DNA of 64,000 nt, from the NCBI GenBank assembly GCA_963826795.1, contig CAWGYT010000018.1, positions 186,001 through 250,000 on the forward strand, read 5' to 3'. The stretch is from CAWGYT01 sp963826795. GTDB taxonomy: Bacteria > Planctomycetota > Planctomycetia > Pirellulales > Pirellulaceae. Below are positions 63,740 through 64,000 of the stretch, one piece after another. The translations under genes and the position numbers were made by a program. Under the pieces are notes generated by a model. It was not told where the DNA came from. It saw nothing but the letters and a program-made list of their open reading frames with translations, and did not search any database. The number at the start of each line of letters is the position of its first letter. Position 1 is the first letter of the stretch.

Positions 63740-63938
63740 CGACCGAGGTCTCCTTGGAAAGTATGAACAAACGAGACATGCCACGTTGCGACACAATCGA
63801 CGCGCGTTGGGCTCACATTCAACAGCGCTCAGTGCACTATGCGAACTGCGTTCGGGTGGACGCGGTAAGGGCGTGAGGTCTAGGGCGGGAGTGTTGCCGT
63901 TCGGTGGGAAAGTCTCGTCGTTCAAATCAACTCTCGCG

Positions 63939-64000
63939 TCAGCTTCGGCCGAGCCAATCCTTGACCCGTTCTTTGACCAAACCCTTAAGCTGACGCAATG
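63939..64000 (-). CDS. C-terminal end of an unknown gene, cut by the window edge
   Basis: On the minus strand the frame ending with a stop at 63939 reads LRQLKGLVKERVKDWLGRS, an amphipathic basic helix of the type often seen at protein ends. Only about 20 residues are inside the window, so no identity can be given. Confidence 0.35.
   Translation of the reverse strand, partial: LRQLKGLVKERVKDWLGRS

Noticed and set aside
63100..63876. Long plus- and minus-strand frames opposite the cysteine-rich gene
   Set aside because: They are shadows of its skewed composition (Arg/Ala/Ser-rich) and lack starts, signals and family resemblance.

Overview
The window looks like a chromosomal segment of a GC-rich planctomycete, probably close to Pirellulales. 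The basis is protein content: two BBP7-type outer-membrane beta-barrel proteins, a lysine-rich histone H1-like protein, an ECF sigma factor paired with a membrane protein carrying a pseudopilin-like (H-X9-DG) module, a sulfatase of the iduronate-sulfatase type, a Ste24-type CAAX protease, a very cysteine-rich secreted protein and many small conserved proteins of the kind seen in that phylum. No phage, insertion sequence, CRISPR array or rRNA operon was recognised. One tRNA (Ser, CGA) is present.

Layout. 1-2473 (minus): an operon of a vWA protein, a TPR protein and the start of an ExbB/MotA-like channel protein, joined by 4-bp ATGA overlaps. 2788-6386 (plus): def, fmt, miaB and a DUF427 gene. 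6408-10304: glnE, then on the minus strand a 2Fe-2S ferredoxin and a PII protein. 10573-13102: small genes (HIT, Trm112-like, hypotheticals), tRNA-Ser and a GNAT gene. 13174-19818: CNNM/CBS transporter, sulfatase, aromatic/aspartate aminotransferase, HEAT-repeat protein, histone H1-like gene. 20024-27086: DEAD-box helicase, a polytopic membrane protein, a lipoprotein and an ECF sigma/partner pair. 27852-34156: methyltransferase, M48 protease, dprA, aroB, rhomboid protease. 34532-43399: ParA ATPase, BBP7 protein, TPR protein, a large FecR-like membrane protein, a MogA/MoaB protein and an EEP nuclease. 43412-51908: DEDD exonuclease, peptidase T, PfkB kinase, glycosyltransferase, an HhH/HTH protein and an FHA-GAF-cyclase. 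52140-63739: second BBP7-like protein, an enlarged Tex protein, LOG protein, HemD-HemE fusion, a HExxH membrane protein, and the cysteine-rich secreted protein behind a strong bidirectional terminator.

Two patterns run across the window. First, at least ten reading frames are broken by one-base shifts (exbB-like, TPR, fmt twice, glnE, GNAT twice, sulfatase N-terminus, DEDD exonuclease, pepT, and the gene at 61650). Several shifts sit in short homopolymers, which points to residual sequencing indels rather than real gene decay. Second, short tandem duplications with a unit of about 15 bp (14-18) recur in coding and non-coding DNA, at more than ten places.

Functional groupings that follow from position: protein N-terminal formylation and deformylation (def, fmt); nitrogen control (glnE beside a PII whose Tyr51 uridylylation site is Phe, co-encoded with a ferredoxin); and tetrapyrrole synthesis (HemD-HemE as one polypeptide). 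I did not find one clearly new multi-gene system. The best leads are the ferredoxin/PII pair, the vWA-TPR-ExbB operon, the sigma factor/pseudopilin-like partner, the insertion-bearing Tex, and the 15-bp repeat habit.
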